This document shows positions 45,897 to 58,855 of a stretch of DNA of 64,000 nucleotides, one piece after another. The DNA lies in NCBI GenBank assembly GCA_036873135.1, contig JAPTYO010000007.1:11080763-11144762 (forward strand), read 5' to 3'. Made by a program: the position numbers and the translations under genes. Numbering within the stretch: position 1 is the stretch's first letter; each line of letters opens with the position of its first letter. This DNA is from Clarkia xantiana subsp. parviflora (taxonomy: Eukaryota > Streptophyta > Magnoliopsida > Myrtales > Onagraceae). A model generated the notes under the pieces. That model did not search any database, was not told the origin of the DNA, and was given only the letters and a program-made list of their open reading frames with translations.

Positions 45897-48800
45897 CTAC
45901 CGTGGCTCAACAAAAACACTAGTGGTTCTTCCAGGAACAAAGAAACACCCAGAGGATGCCTCATAACATGACCTTTTGACCACCTCATCACTTGACTTCA
46001 CCTAATCCAATTACGCAAGAAACATATTAGCATGCCTAATTAATATATCATTAAATACTTAGCTTCATTTGAAAGGATAGGAAAGAAAAACTAGCTAGTA
46101 GAGATTTGCATTGATTGTTAAATTTCAATGCTTATATGTATATATGACCGACCAACCTGTACTGGGTGCAGTTGAAAGCTTCTTGCTTGCAATGCTGAGG
46201 TGGCAAATGAAATCTCATGGGGGCATGCGTTGAAGACGACTACAATTCCCGAATAGCTGTTTATAAAAAGGTTAGATTCATTATTAAGATGAATTTTACC
46301 AATTAAATTCAGTAGTTATATATATATACTACTCACAGTGGATCCAGTTGAGTTAGCGCAGCAGGGGCACCTTCATGGCCACCATCTTCAATGCCCATAG
46401 CTATGACACCCGGGATGGCTGAAGGGCCACTATTATGGAAGCGCACTCTTTCCTGATATCATCCAATATCCAATATATATAAGAGATAGAAAGATGTTGG
46501 TTCCATGCATAAACATGCATATATATTAGCCACTATGTAATGTTAGTAAACAACAATTATGTCTAGCTTCTTCCTGCCTGCTATTAAGATATGGATTTTG
46601 TGTTATTATATAAGTAGTTTAGGTTAGGTTAGGTTAGGGTTTAGGGCTCAAAAGAATAGAAGCATCACCTGAATGGCATTTGCTGTCCCAAGACGGAAGA
46701 GTGGGGAAGAATACCTAATACGCAATAAATCCAGAAAATTATCTACAGCACCAAGTATGTGACTTCTCCCTGGCTTGAATGATGGATCTGCAAGTCTCGC
46801 CTTTATTCTGAGAGCAAATAGGTCAGTTTTATATATATATAATTACAACTTGAACAGATCAACAAAGGTATTCACTAGATTGCAGCTATTTATGTACTCA
46901 CAAAGGCCAGTGTGTTTCATTTTTCTCCTTGGGAGGAAGGCCGATGCCCCAATTGTTGGAGTTGTAACTGAAGTCCAACCTGAACCGATGTAATAAGTAA
47001 TTCATACTCCTCGACCAGTTTCAAATATATCTAGGATCATATACTATCAAATTCTTTTTTGCCAAAAACAAATCCTTTTGGGAAAAACGAGTTCAGAGGA
47101 ATAAAAACTATTCTTCGGTGTTCAATATTGGTTGCATACTGCAGAAAATCACTTTTGTAAAACTAAACAGTGATTACTCAAATGTGGGGTCAACAAGCAT
47201 CCAGTCCATAGACATGATCGTCATCTTTATGCCCGTGACCTCTTTACTAGAATTCTCCCAACACATATCTAAAATTTTACCTGAACTTTGACTCAATAAC
47301 AAATTGTTATCCGAACTTTACTTTTCCAAAATTGGCTACCTGAACTTCCTCCATTAAAATTTACTTCAAATTAAACAGAAAATTAGTATGTTTCGGCCTG
47401 CAGGGGGGCTTTTGATTTATACCTAAGATGAATTAGACAGTAAACTCAAAGAATTGCGACAAAATGCCTTCAATTAGACATTTAATTTGGTCTCCCTTAA
47501 TTCCAAGGGTGTCTTTCATTGAGCTTCCAATTGAAGGATTTCCCTGCAATCTTTTCAATTTCTTAGCGAATTCATCTCGAGTGCCCGTCTAAAAACCTCA
47601 CGTGGCAGGAACATGCTCATTTTTTGTCCAAATTGATGTAACTTGTAATTAGGTTATTAACCCTATGTAAAATAGTTATCATCAAACCTGTTAAACCAAT
47701 CACCAGAGTTGTATGAATCACGGTCAAGTGATTTGGAGCGCAGCAGTTCATCACCGCAGTGAAAAAATGGTATTCCCTGCACATATTGAAGAAACAAAAA
47801 ATATGATAAAAGTACAATTGAGAAGAAATGCTGAGATAATTAGTTTTCCCATCTTAAATTTTGCCCCCTAAATTCCATATAGGGAAACAAAATTAGAACT
47901 TAGCTGAATGTGACAGTATATGCTAACTTTTTCCAACAATATATATTATACATACAGTGTGTATATTTCAAGGAAGGGCCAAACCTGGGATAGTGCGACT
48001 ACACTTGTAGCAAGATGATTTAGTCGGCACCTCTCCTCAACAGAAATGTGCATGGGAGTCTAATGGATAGAAAGAAAAATTATATAGATGCAGATAAAAA
48101 TCATTAATTGTTACCAATTAAAAGTATTGAATTGGTCTCAGGAATGTTGTTGACAAGATCCGGCAACAATACATAATTGACTCCATAAACAGCTATTCAG
48201 AAACCACAGGTAGTAATAGCATAGTAACATTATTTTACCTTCATGCTGACAATGTCAAATAAGGTCTCGTTGTCATGCGCAGAGACATAATTGACCTAGG
48301 TTCATACAAAAAGTGATTAATCAAATGCAAGGCCCCCTAGTATATTTTTTGTTAGAATTCAAAGAAAAATTGAGGGGACTCAGTCAAGTGTGAAAGGTTA
48401 TATCATGATAATAACAAGATTATATATCTACAAGTGAAAGTGTTATCTCTGCATCTTTTACTGAATACATTCTTAAATAAGAGAATAAAACACGCTGTTC
48501 ACTCAAAGTACACATACGAATTTTGACAAAGCAAGGACCAAATACTTCCAATAAAAAATACAAGGGTTATACAGATACTTACGGTTTCTGTTGGGCTAAG
48601 AGTATATGCAACTGGAGTTCCACCATAGGTTAAAACTTCTGATGCCTTTACCTGAACGAAACAATTTAATTCTGGTAGTTCTTGCAAGGTATTGAAAAAC
48701 AGTCCAAAGAAATCAAAGAGATTCACCTCTTCTTGCATGATCAAAAACAAGAAAAATGAAAGAGAAGAAGAAAACAAAACAAAAGATGCATCCAAATGTC

Positions 48801-51800
48801 ATGACAGCTCTAAAAGCAAAGTAGCATACACCGTTTTCTGTGGAAACTAAAATAAGGCACCTCGTTATATTATAACATTGAAACTGGACACCGTCTTCCA
48901 AATTAGCGAGTCACTTAAAAATTTCTAATGATATGCTCAAAAATCGAAATTCTCTTTGTATTTGGAATCTAAGAACACAATTGTTGGTAAAGACTAAAGA
49001 TCATAACACAAACTGTCTCTGTCTTTACCTCTCTTCCCTCATAGTTGGTAAAGACAAAGTCTCTCAAGTTTCCAGCTATCCCAACCTGAAGCATCAAAGG
49101 ATAAATCAAGGAATATTAGGAAGACTAATGAGTTTCCACATAAGAATGTAAATTGAAATTAACGCATATGAAGAATTCATCAATCTCAAGAAGGTGAAAT
49201 TTGTTCTACTTAACCACATTTTATTTGTAACGAGTTTGCATAAGCTGACAAGCAAAGTTTTGTTTTGTGATAAATGAATCCTCTTTAAAAGATTCACCGC
49301 AGAAAAATTACAAAAAAAAAAAAGTTGTGCTTTGTTCCAACTAGTTAAATCCTAAAGGTACCTCATAGGAACTACCATAACTAGTTTGCATTTACATTAA
49401 TGCTAAATTAAATACTAACCAGCAATAAGCTACACTAAGTTTAAGATATATTATATGTATGTATCACCATGCAGAGTAGTAAATTTAGGTGTAAATAGAT
49501 AATACCTCTACACTATTTTGACTAATATGGCTACACATAATGCTAAAAAGTTGTTACCGATCAAATGGTTGTTATGAGGCTGCCTGGATTTTGAATTTTA
49601 ATTATACCCTTACAACAACAGTCTTACTTGAGAAACCTGGGAAATAGCCAAATCATGATCCGCACAATCTGTAGTTGTGTGAAGTTTACCAGTACTACGT
49701 AGAATTAGTTAGCAGTTCATAATAACGCTTATCAGAACAAAACCATCGAATATACCAATCAAATACAGCAGGAAATTCCGTTGTGATTTTTGCATGTTCA
49801 TTAACAAATTAGTCAACCACTACATCAGCAACATGATAAAATCTTGCCAAAAACCAGACTACAATATATCATCATATCTCACCACATGAGTGTCAAAAAC
49901 ACAATTAAATCAATTAATTAAAACTCAATAGTCCAACCTTGATGTGATCCATAGACGAAACAAGCATGAGCTTTGGATCAGCTTCTGGGCCGTAGTCATA
50001 ATCATTAGGCTGCGGAATGGATTCCTAATCAGTATGACACAGTGACTTTTCTAGCTAGAAAGGAAATTACAAGCGTCTTCACATCTATATATATACAGTT
50101 ATCCAAATACATGCACAATTAAGACCCGGCTACTTATTTCTTTATTATTTTCTAATTTACATATAACAGTGATCTATATTCTTTTTCAATTTATTTCCAT
50201 TTCAGTACAATTTTTTCTCCTTTCAGATAGAGAGATTGCAGATCCTCCCAAAAGAAAGTATCTGATATACCGGTGACCTGTACGACAATTGGCTGTTTGA
50301 AAAGATTTACCTCCAAAAATAGCCCAGTAGCATAACCTTGCTGAAGAGGGTGACCGAATGGGGATCCTCCAAGCGTTGCATCACGAATTCGATCATTGAA
50401 GCTGTGAAATGAAGTGCGATTAATTTCTAAAGAAATAAGTTTTTCTTTGAGGTAGTGAGCAAGCTGGAAATTGCTAGTTGACCATCAGAGCATTCCCCTT
50501 CCGAAGAAGGCTAGGCAACATTATATCAGCTCAAACGTATTCAATTTCCTAGAAAAGCCCACGAATAAGAAACAAACAACAATACAGAAGTCTACATAAC
50601 CGACAATTCTTCCCAAGAGATATAGTTGTTACCTCCCAATTCCACTGCCAGACATATTGAACTGAGATGCATTTATTCCCCGTCCATTGTTGGCCACTTC
50701 ACCAAAGTCCCATCCCTCACCATATCTTAATAAAGAAAAGAAAAGTAAGGTAGAACAAACAAAAGCCAGATACTTGAAGAAAATCAACAAAACAGGACAC
50801 CTAATCTGTAGAGAAAAGTCATATATTTCACTTATGTAATAAACTTACAAGTAAATACTTGAACCATCAACCCCATTCTCTTCTTTTGATAAGCTTTGCA
50901 GTGCAGTTTTTGCTTTGAGCTGATAAGAACATCAAAGTATCTTTTAACTCTTTGTGCCAAGCCTATGTATTGTAGTCGCTCGAATTCGTCAGCATGATTT
51001 GCATTGTTAAATCATGCATAAACGACGGATACTGACAAATTTCTTCGTCGGTTTTCTTATTTTTCCCATCTAAAACTCAACCTGAATGTTTATGCAAGCA
51101 GATTACTTAAGAATAACATACCATAGTTCTTTTCATTAAGTGGCCCATAAGATCGAAGCGGAATCCATCAACCTGATAAAACAGTTTAAAGTCAAAAGAA
51201 TATTTATTAACCCTAACATAGTTGATTTATCATAAATAGCTAAGTGAGTTACACATAACACAATTTACAATTATAGCACAGAACATTCATTCAACTACCT
51301 TAAAAACTCATAATAGACCCATTTAATCACCTTATAATCAACTGCCCAGCCAAGAAGATCATCAATAATCAGTCTCTCAACCATAAAGTGCTCACTGGCA
51401 GTATTATTAACACATGTACTATTTTCAACGAAGCCATCAGAATTCCTCCTCAGATAGTAACCTGGAACAATCTGTAGAATCTCTCAGTACTGATAAACTC
51501 AACCATATATAATGAATAAGCAGAATACAGTATTTTCCTGATTCATGTAAAGCCAGGATTCCAGAATCCACCTTATCATAGACAGAATTCACATCAACTG
51601 GCCCGTTTCCATGCACATGATTGTACACAACATCCAAGACAACCCGCAAGCCAATACGATTTAGCTCCTGTAATAGAGCAGGTTAAAATGGGAAAAGGGA
51701 TCATGGAAGACATAATCATTGGTGCTTGCACAATATTATACTATTGAAATAAACATACATGTGCCAGCAGCAGGAAATGAACAGAATATCGAGCAATGAA

Positions 51801-54800
51801 AAGATATAGGGGGGAGTGATTCTATAAATTAGACCTGAACCATTTTTCTGAACTCGATTGCACGGCACGGACCATTGGCATTACTAGCATAGCTTCCCTT
51901 AGGGACCCCCCACAGGACAGGATTGTACCTTCGTATTAATCAATAGAAATGAATCCAGTGATGGCCTGGAATAACAAGCAGTAGCAAACTACAGCAAATT
52001 AATTTATAAGCTTACCCCCAATTATATCCATCTTCATTCTGAATTACTGAAACTTGAGCCTGTTGCTCCATTGAGTCTGGAGGAAATTGTTCTAGCTCCT
52101 TAGAATCTGCAAAAGTGATTGTGTCACGAGAATGCTGCAAGTTTCACATAAACAGGTCTGTTTTACCAAACCGGTGAAGACTAATACTGAAAGATCTTAA
52201 TAGCTAATACTAGCTTAACCTCTAAATAATTCTAGGAAAGGCGTATCACAGCATTTGACACCAGAAAAAGGCTAATCATCGACTGATTAGGAGGCTTAAA
52301 GCAAACTTTAAAATAGGAGGTTGTAACTTATTAACGCAATTAATATAATTTCTTAACTAAAAATTATTGTTGTAAATTCTTGAGAAGCAAGCTTACTAAT
52401 TATTTTTCCAATATTTTTTTTTCAATTGATAGTTGAGTGAATCAATTTGATTTTCCCAAGACTCCAAATAATATAATCATCCAGTAGTAAAATATTGTGA
52501 AGATAATTAGCCCACAAAATTAAGCAACATCTGTGGCTTAATTTTAATTGTACCTCGTTGGCGGAAAAGCATTAGGCTATAGTGGTTGAGGATACAGATT
52601 ATATTTGGTGGAGATGATAAGCAGGAGATCAAAGTTCAACTACATCAATGAGGACATCTTCTATTTTCTTTTACCAAGTCCTAGTGTAGCACAGTACAAC
52701 AGACCTAACTAAAACACAATAATTTTTGCCAGACCTAGTTTAACTACAAGGAGCATGGTAGCTGAATTCCAACTTATCATTTATGCTGTCCAGATAAAAA
52801 ATGTTACCTATACACTTCCAATTCTCTTTCTCATCATCAACACCAGCAAATTGAAAAGTAGGCAGCAGATGAACATGGGTGAGACCAGCGCTTGATAATT
52901 TCTTTAAATGGAGCATCCCGGCTGAATCCTTTAAAATAAAATAACAATGGATAACATATTAGTAGACTATTAATAAGTTTCAGTGGGACAAGCAAATGAA
53001 AATTATGAAGAAAATTTGCACACAAACGAGAACATGCTAACTTACTTAGTTTCTGTATTTTTTTTTTTTTTTATTTTAGCTTTTCTTCTGTTCTTTATTT
53101 AAAACTGTTCAGGAAAAACAAAGATAATAAGAGTGCTGATCGGTCCATTTTGACACCACAGCAATACAAAAATCTTGTCATGAACTGGTAAGCCTGGGTC
53201 AAAAAGTAGAACTTACTGCTTATTGAATTTTGATGTCAGTGTTCCCTTCTTGTAAAATTGGAAAGTATATATTTTTAGGTAGTGCAAATGACTTCACCAA
53301 AATATAAAAGACTTCAAGATTTTCAGTAAGAATAAGAGCAGCAAGCAACCTCAAGAGATGATGCCAATGTGCCTGCTATGGTAACAGGTGCATCGGGAAC
53401 ATTTTAACTTCACTTAATTGCCATTTAGTTTGGAGAATCCAGGATAGAGTACCTTTAAAGTGAAGGCTAGATAACCACCACGAATCTCAGGGGCTACAGT
53501 GTGGTCATTAAAACTGCAATAGAGACAGAAAACATGAGAAGCTACTAAACATGTATATATGTGGAAGAACATGCATGAAACACCAAAAATAATATCATTG
53601 AAGAGGCTTTTCTGTTAAGAATTCAATGTGCAGATCTATATTGTTTATCCGACTGATAAAGCAGCGAGGACATAATCCAGGTGCTTTTTCCTTGTGGCTG
53701 TGGCAAACACAGCAGCTATTTTATAATTGAAAAATCCTATTTTTAATCTAGGCACCGAGGATACAGAGAAAATGAAGTTTCTTTGGATCAACGTGAACGA
53801 CGCTTGATCTGGAATATGCAGAAGAGAAACTAAGAGGAGGCACTTTCTTGTTGAGTAGTTAGTTCTGTAAGACCAAGTGGCATATCTGTGGCCCAATGTT
53901 TTTCACTTCAGTTGCAACATTTGCATTGGAAAAGCACAATATTTGAGAGGTATAATTCACTCCTTTGCGATAGGGAACTACAACAAGAACCACCTTTCCT
54001 GCTCTCCATACTTAAGGGGGATGTCATAGGTTAAAATAGCTAAACAACAATAACTATACATGAAAATCTTCCATATCTTTTTGCACTTGAAACCGCCCAC
54101 CTACCTGAAATCCCTTATATGCAACTCATATATGCTTATATCTGAGAAAGATGGTAAGATGGGTTTTTCATTTGCCATGGTATCCCATCCATCAGGTTTT
54201 ACACTATCAGAGCTCAGATCCACGAGCAATGTTCTCCTGCCATCTGATGAGAGCCTACAGTCAGAAGAAAACAAGATTGCATCAAAGACTTTCTTAGCCA
54301 ACTCTACAATGTTTATTTCCAACCTGAACCAGTTATCTCACCCTTTAGCATAAGGATCATTTGCACAGCATTTTTCGACTCTTAAGGTGCTAGGATGGTA
54401 TACAGAAACTTCATAGTTATAATAACAGCCTTCCCAATGTTTGGGCCCACTAACACTCCAAACACCATTTGCCTCCTTAAGCTGGACAACTTCCAATATA
54501 TCTGCACCTGAGGGATCACCATATATCCGAGCTTCGACAGACTATTGTGTCCAGAATTCGGAAGGGAGAAAACTGAGTTATTAGCTTCCAACATAGAAAT
54601 ACAGAGCAAATTTTTTCCAAGATAAAGACATACTTGAGCTGTTGGAGCCCAAAGGTGAAGGGAGACAGAACCATCTGAGAACACTGAACCAAGGGGGCCA
54701 GTGTATGCAAATAACTCGTCCAAGACTCCAGGTAATTGAAGGCCAGTGGCACTATAGCATCGTCCATCAGCTGTCAAGAGAATGGAACAAGAATTAGAAT

Positions 54801-56352
54801 TTCAATATCAAAAGGAAAGGTATGGTTACTTTAAAGTGAAATTGAAACAAGCAAAGACCATCTAAGAACTGAATTCAACAAGATGGGATTAATTGCTCTT
54901 ATGTGGCTCCATTCAAGTAAAGAGACTTTGGCCAAAAAAATTTGAAGTAAAGAGGATCTATGAACGGAATCAGTCAAGAAGATAACCATGAATGCTGCAT
55001 TATGCTATGCTTTCCTTCCAGGGAAGGTAGTACCATATAATACATAAATTAATGGCAGGAGCGAATCCTCTTTCTGGTCGAAAAGTTGCATGAGGATAAA
55101 ATTCAGGAAAAGTTACAAAATAATGTCACCAGAGGAAACTGAAAGTCTTGCTGGTATACTGTATCAGGGATGTAAGTAGTTCACCAAGTATCACTAATTC
55201 TTTCGACGCTAATATAGATAAGTAAGCAACTGACCACTGATTAATGTGCTCAAAGAGAACTTTCTCCATTCCTAGATTGTGCAAAATGGGTGAATACTAG
55301 AATATCAATGTTGTGGTGATGCTGGAAAATCTCACCTCCATAAGTGGCAACAGCAAGCTGACATTTAAGAAGATTTTGGACATCTACTTCTTCAGCCAAT
55401 TGGTAACATTCATAATCTTGAATATGTGGAAATTTTTCAACAACCTAATAATAAGACCATGGAGGAAGTGTCATGATTACATCTTAAAAAAAAGTAATAA
55501 CAGAAGAACAATGAGGATTACATCTACAGGAAGCCCCGCAGTAGATCTCTCAAGCTTTATTTCTACGTCGTATCCTGTTTTCAAAAAAAGATACTAACTT
55601 ACTGTAAGTGAATTATAACAGAAACAAATAGTGATCAAGGATAACACGACCTTCACAGACTTTCAAGTAGATTTATAACCTTGAACCCCGTCATCTGCAA
55701 CAGATAATGCTGCAGCTTTGCTAGCATATAAAAAGCATGGACTGTCTCCAGCAGCTTTCAGAGCAATCAAGGATTTCGAAACCCAGTATGCTCTCGAGTA
55801 CAATAAGCTATCCTGCAACTGCACCATCTCAAGGAAACATCATCAAGAGTTGGGTTGATCTAGCTAATTTTCTATATCATTAAAATGCAGCACCGTAACA
55901 GAATGTACTGATGATCTTTTAAACCATGCCCTTTTTTTGCCACTAAATCATACCCTTAACAAAAGCAAACAGTAACATATCCAAATGAAATATAATCAAA
56001 TTGAACAAAGACGCCAACATTGCATGAACACACTGAATCCTAGTTCAGCTATCTGGAAATGAAAAAAAAAAATTGTAATAAGGAAATGAGGGAGGCAGCA
56101 AACCTGAGGAATTGCATTAGGAGCGGCCTCAATGGACGACATGGATGAGAAGCAACGGAAAGGCGCATCCCGGGGAATAGTTATAGACAGAGTGTCGGCT
56201 AGAATCGGCCGGTGAGAGAAGGAAATTCTAGGTGTTCTAGGAATCACATAACAGCGTCGTCTTAGGTGATGCAGAAGGAAATTACATGGTGAAGGGTGGA
56301 TATTAGGGTTTTGAGTTGAAGATGGAAGTGGGGAGAATTGCAGAAAGGACAT
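45897..56352 (-). CDS. PU1: Pullulanase 1, chloroplastic (limit dextrinase)
   Basis: Twenty-eight exons, all phases consistent, encode 967 residues. Exons from 5': 56104-56352, 55680-55818, 55522-55574, 55336-55444, 54634-54770, 54342-54541, 54105-54254, 53453-53513, 52808-52928, 52016-52106, 51835-51928, 51572-51667, 51331-51471, 51122-51172, 50849-50919, 50633-50725, 50311-50401, 49938-50009, 49029-49085, 48583-48651, 48239-48295, 47985-48059, 47688-47776, 46902-46979, 46669-46807, 46337-46452, 46157-46256, 45897-46001. The enzyme hydrolyses alpha-1,6 branch links of limit dextrins in plastids, in starch breakdown and amylopectin trimming (GH13). The N-terminus is Ser/Arg-rich, like a transit peptide. 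Family motifs seen are YNWGYNP, DVVYNH (region I), GFRFDLMGH (nucleophile Asp), YGEGWDFGE (acid Glu) and SAHDNE (third Asp). The start is the first in-frame ATG; the frame upstream opens only at a TTG. Exon 2 has a NAGNAG acceptor (55818 or 55812), giving 967 or 965 residues. Confidence 0.96.
46617..46646. repeat. Telomere-like TTAGG/TTTAGGG run in a pullulanase intron
   Basis: TTTAGGTTAGGTTAGG followed by TTAGGGTTTAGGG lies in the intron between the exons at 46669-46807 and 46337-46452. It includes the plant telomere unit TTTAGGG and a telo-box core (AAACCCTAA on the minus strand). Confidence 0.7.
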
Positions 56353-56884
56353 GAGGTTGCTGCGAGTTTTGATGGGGATTAGGAGGAATTGGAGTTGGAA
56401 ATGGAGAGGGAGAAGCTGCAATGCAGATGCTTGGTGAAATGACAGTTATTCATACATCATCATGTGATCCAACTGAACCATGCGACCCGCCACGTGCGCA
56501 TCTGAGAGACGAAAAGTGGAGGGGCCAGCGAGAATTTTGAAAATTAGCAGATTGGACCTTAAAAATTATACGATGTGCATCCTAGTATCATAATTACTTC
56601 AAGTATACGGCAGATTGGATCCTGTCACGTTTCCAAATGTTGCATCTTGCTCCATCAACATGCCATCCACTCTCATCTCAAGATATAATAAAACATAAAA
56701 GTCCAAGCGGCAAACGTGAGTGATGCGTGGCACTTTTGTTTCGCCCCAAGAGTAGTGGCATTTAAAAAATTAAAATTAAAATGCACATGATAGGGTTCAT
56801 ACGTAATGTCAAATGCCCCATTCGCATAAAAATAAGAGTACATGCTATATACATCCATATTTACGCGATTTCTTGTAATGTTAA
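56353..56884 (-). promoter_or_regulatory. Pullulanase leader and upstream region
   Basis: Upstream of the pullulanase start codon on the minus strand. An in-frame TAA upstream of the TTG confirms that the coding region cannot extend. G-box-like CACGTG-type cores (CCACGTGCGC at about 56491) are present. Transcription start unknown. Confidence 0.35.
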
Positions 56885-57240
56885 CTAGTTACTAATCATG
56901 CTCGTCGCGGATTAAAAAAAATATTTAAATAAAAAAAACAATAAGAAAATTAAATATTTTTATAAAAAAAAATTATAAACTTAATTTATTTATACATTAT
57001 TATTGTTATATTCATATAAAATACATTTTTATAAATATATTAAATAAAATAATATTTTATGTGTAGTAAAAAAGTTACTATATATGCTTTTCTAATTAGA
57101 TATATGCATAAAATTTATATATATATATTTCACTCTTTATATATTATTAATTACAGTTGTATTGTATTGTATATACTAAATATATACTATAAAATTATCC
57201 TTACTATTACTAACTATTTATTATAAATAAATATTCTTAT
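56885..57240 (-). mobile_element. Degenerate Helitron 3' end related to Helitron A
   Basis: It starts CTAGTTACTAA after A (56884). The GC-rich hairpin region is mutated (CATGCTCGTCGCGG). The following 300 bases align with 2611-2880 of Helitron A, including TATATTCATATAAAA and TTATATATTATTA..TTACA..TGT and TGTATATACTAAATATA. No right end was found. It appears to be an older relative. Confidence 0.6.
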
Positions 57241-57844
57241 ATACATATTATTTTTTTATTTTTAGTATAACATTATACTTCTTTCACAAATCATAAATAT
57301 TATGGATAAAATAAAGTATATACTTGACGTTGTTTTGCCGACGTAAACAAATAACATTAAATATATTAATTATTCTAAATTCGCTTCACTTTGATTTTTA
57401 CTCTACACGTTATAGTTTCATTTAGTTTTTACTTTGAATGTTATATATATATATAAAGTTTTATATTTTTTTTCTTTGAATATATGTCATTTTGGGTGCA
57501 CCCACTTAAAGCGAGAATGTCGCATGATTTTATTAAAGGGGGGCCTCCCCATAAATGGACATCTACCTGATAACATTTTATAAAAGTTGAAGGCTCACCG
57601 CCTCACTACCTTTACGGCTCACTGCATCATCGACTCGATTCTATCGAGAAAAATGCTAACAATTCTTTTTTCTCGAATTGTTTAAGTTGATAGACTCTTG
57701 AACATAGGTTCTTCTAATAATATCAAAGCCTAATGCATGCAACGTCTTCATCAGTTTGGGACAAATAATAGATATCAGTCTAAAGAAGGTGTGGACAGTC
57801 GCACTCGCTTGTCATAAAATAAGAGCGTAACTCTAAAATCGCAT
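57241..57844. other. Intergenic/repeat DNA
   Basis: AT-rich to about 57480, then a change in composition (GTGCACCCACTTAAAGCGAG) that may mark the left edge of an LTR retrotransposon remnant containing the next minisatellite. No gene. Confidence 0.35.
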
Positions 57845-58225
57845 AATAGAGGAGGGTGCCGACCCTCCGCCATAAAGGAGGGATCGACGACCACTCCCTA
57901 CTAGAAGAGGGGTGTTGACCCTCTGACACAAAAGAAGGGTCAACAACCCCTCCTCCCTAAAAGAGGGTGTTGACCCCTCCTCCTAGAAGAAGGGTATCGA
58001 CACCTCTTCCATAAAGTAGGAGTGTCGACCCTTCCACTGTAAAGGAGGCCGCCATAGAAGAGGGGTCGACGACACCTCCTTCCTAGAAGAGGGGTGTTTA
58101 CGCATCTGCCATAAAGGAGGGGTGTTTACACATCTGCCATAAAAGAGGGGTCGACAACCCTTTCGCTATGAAGGAGGGGTGTCGATCCCTCCAGCCCTTT
58201 TCCATAATGAGGAGTCAACAATCCG
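57845..58225. repeat. Degenerate GA-rich minisatellite
   Basis: About a dozen imperfect units of roughly 27-35 bp are built on CCATAAAGGAGGGGTGTCGA and its variants (AGAAGAGGGGT, GTTGACCCCTCC). Unit length varies, with partial dyad symmetry (GGAGGG..CCCTCC). Confidence 0.8.
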
Positions 58226-58489
58226 CCCCTCTCTCCGAACGGTCGAAGGACTTATATATTCTATCAATAATAAGTGACCTCATCTTGTAATACCTAATCA
58301 TGGTTGATACTTTTAAACACAGGTGGAGTTATTAAGTTAACTGCCCTATTTAGCTAGTTTGATATGGTAATTGACCGGTTAATTATCATTAATGATTGTT
58401 TCATCATTAATGAGTTGATTAGTTACCATACTTGTCATCTCCTATAGTTATTAAATTATATTTTTCTATTGGTTCTGTATATTGCTCTC

Positions 58490-58640
58490 TATACAATTTG
58501 TTATTGGATTTCATTTTTTGAGCACTGACTTAAGCTTCAATCGGGGATCGTCGGGGCCAACCCCGGCTCATCCATTAATTGTGCAGGTACAATGCGCGAG
58601 GTGGTCGAGCTCAATGTCACTTTAGAAGATCAAGATCCAA
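58490..58640 (+). repeat. Possible LTR-retrotransposon end
   Basis: GAGCACTGACTTAAGC, GGGGCCAACCCCGG and TTGTGCAGGT occur in the order seen at many plant LTR-retrotransposon LTR ends or leaders. Coding sequence of such an element is not seen here. Low confidence, based on remembered composition only. Confidence 0.3.
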
Positions 58641-58651
58641 CAGACACAAAG

Positions 58652-58855
58652 AGAGGTAGGGTTGTCAATGGAGAGGGTCGGGGCGGGTATCGCCAGCCCC
58701 GTGCCCGCCCCACGGGTCAGCTTTGTCGACCCGTGCCCGCCTCATGTACCTCCCGGGGCTAGGTAGATCCGAACCCATCCCATTACCCCCGGGCCGGCGG
58801 GTGAAAATCGGGTTGGGTACCCGCGGGTCGGCGGGTACGTACCCATTGCCATCAC
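58652..58855. mobile_element. GC-rich hAT-like MITE
   Basis: The left end TAGGGTTGTCAATGG and the right-end complement CAGTGATGGCAATGGG are imperfect inverted repeats. GC-rich subterminal CGGGGCGGGTA-like and GCGGGTACCCAACCCG-like blocks lie inside. No matching 8-bp duplication was found, so the ends are approximate. Confidence 0.6.

Noticed and set aside
46715..46720. Splice donor GGTATT inside a pullulanase exon
   Set aside because: The reading frame continues through it with conserved sequence ([12 protein letters not shown]) to the donor at 46669, so no intron is needed.
53645..53896. 83-residue minus-strand frame as a pullulanase exon
   Set aside because: It lies in the intron between 53453-53513 and 54105-54254, which join in phase without it.
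56353..56421. Longer N-terminus for pullulanase
   Set aside because: The open frame there begins with TTG and is preceded by an in-frame TAA; the first in-frame ATG is at 56352-56350.
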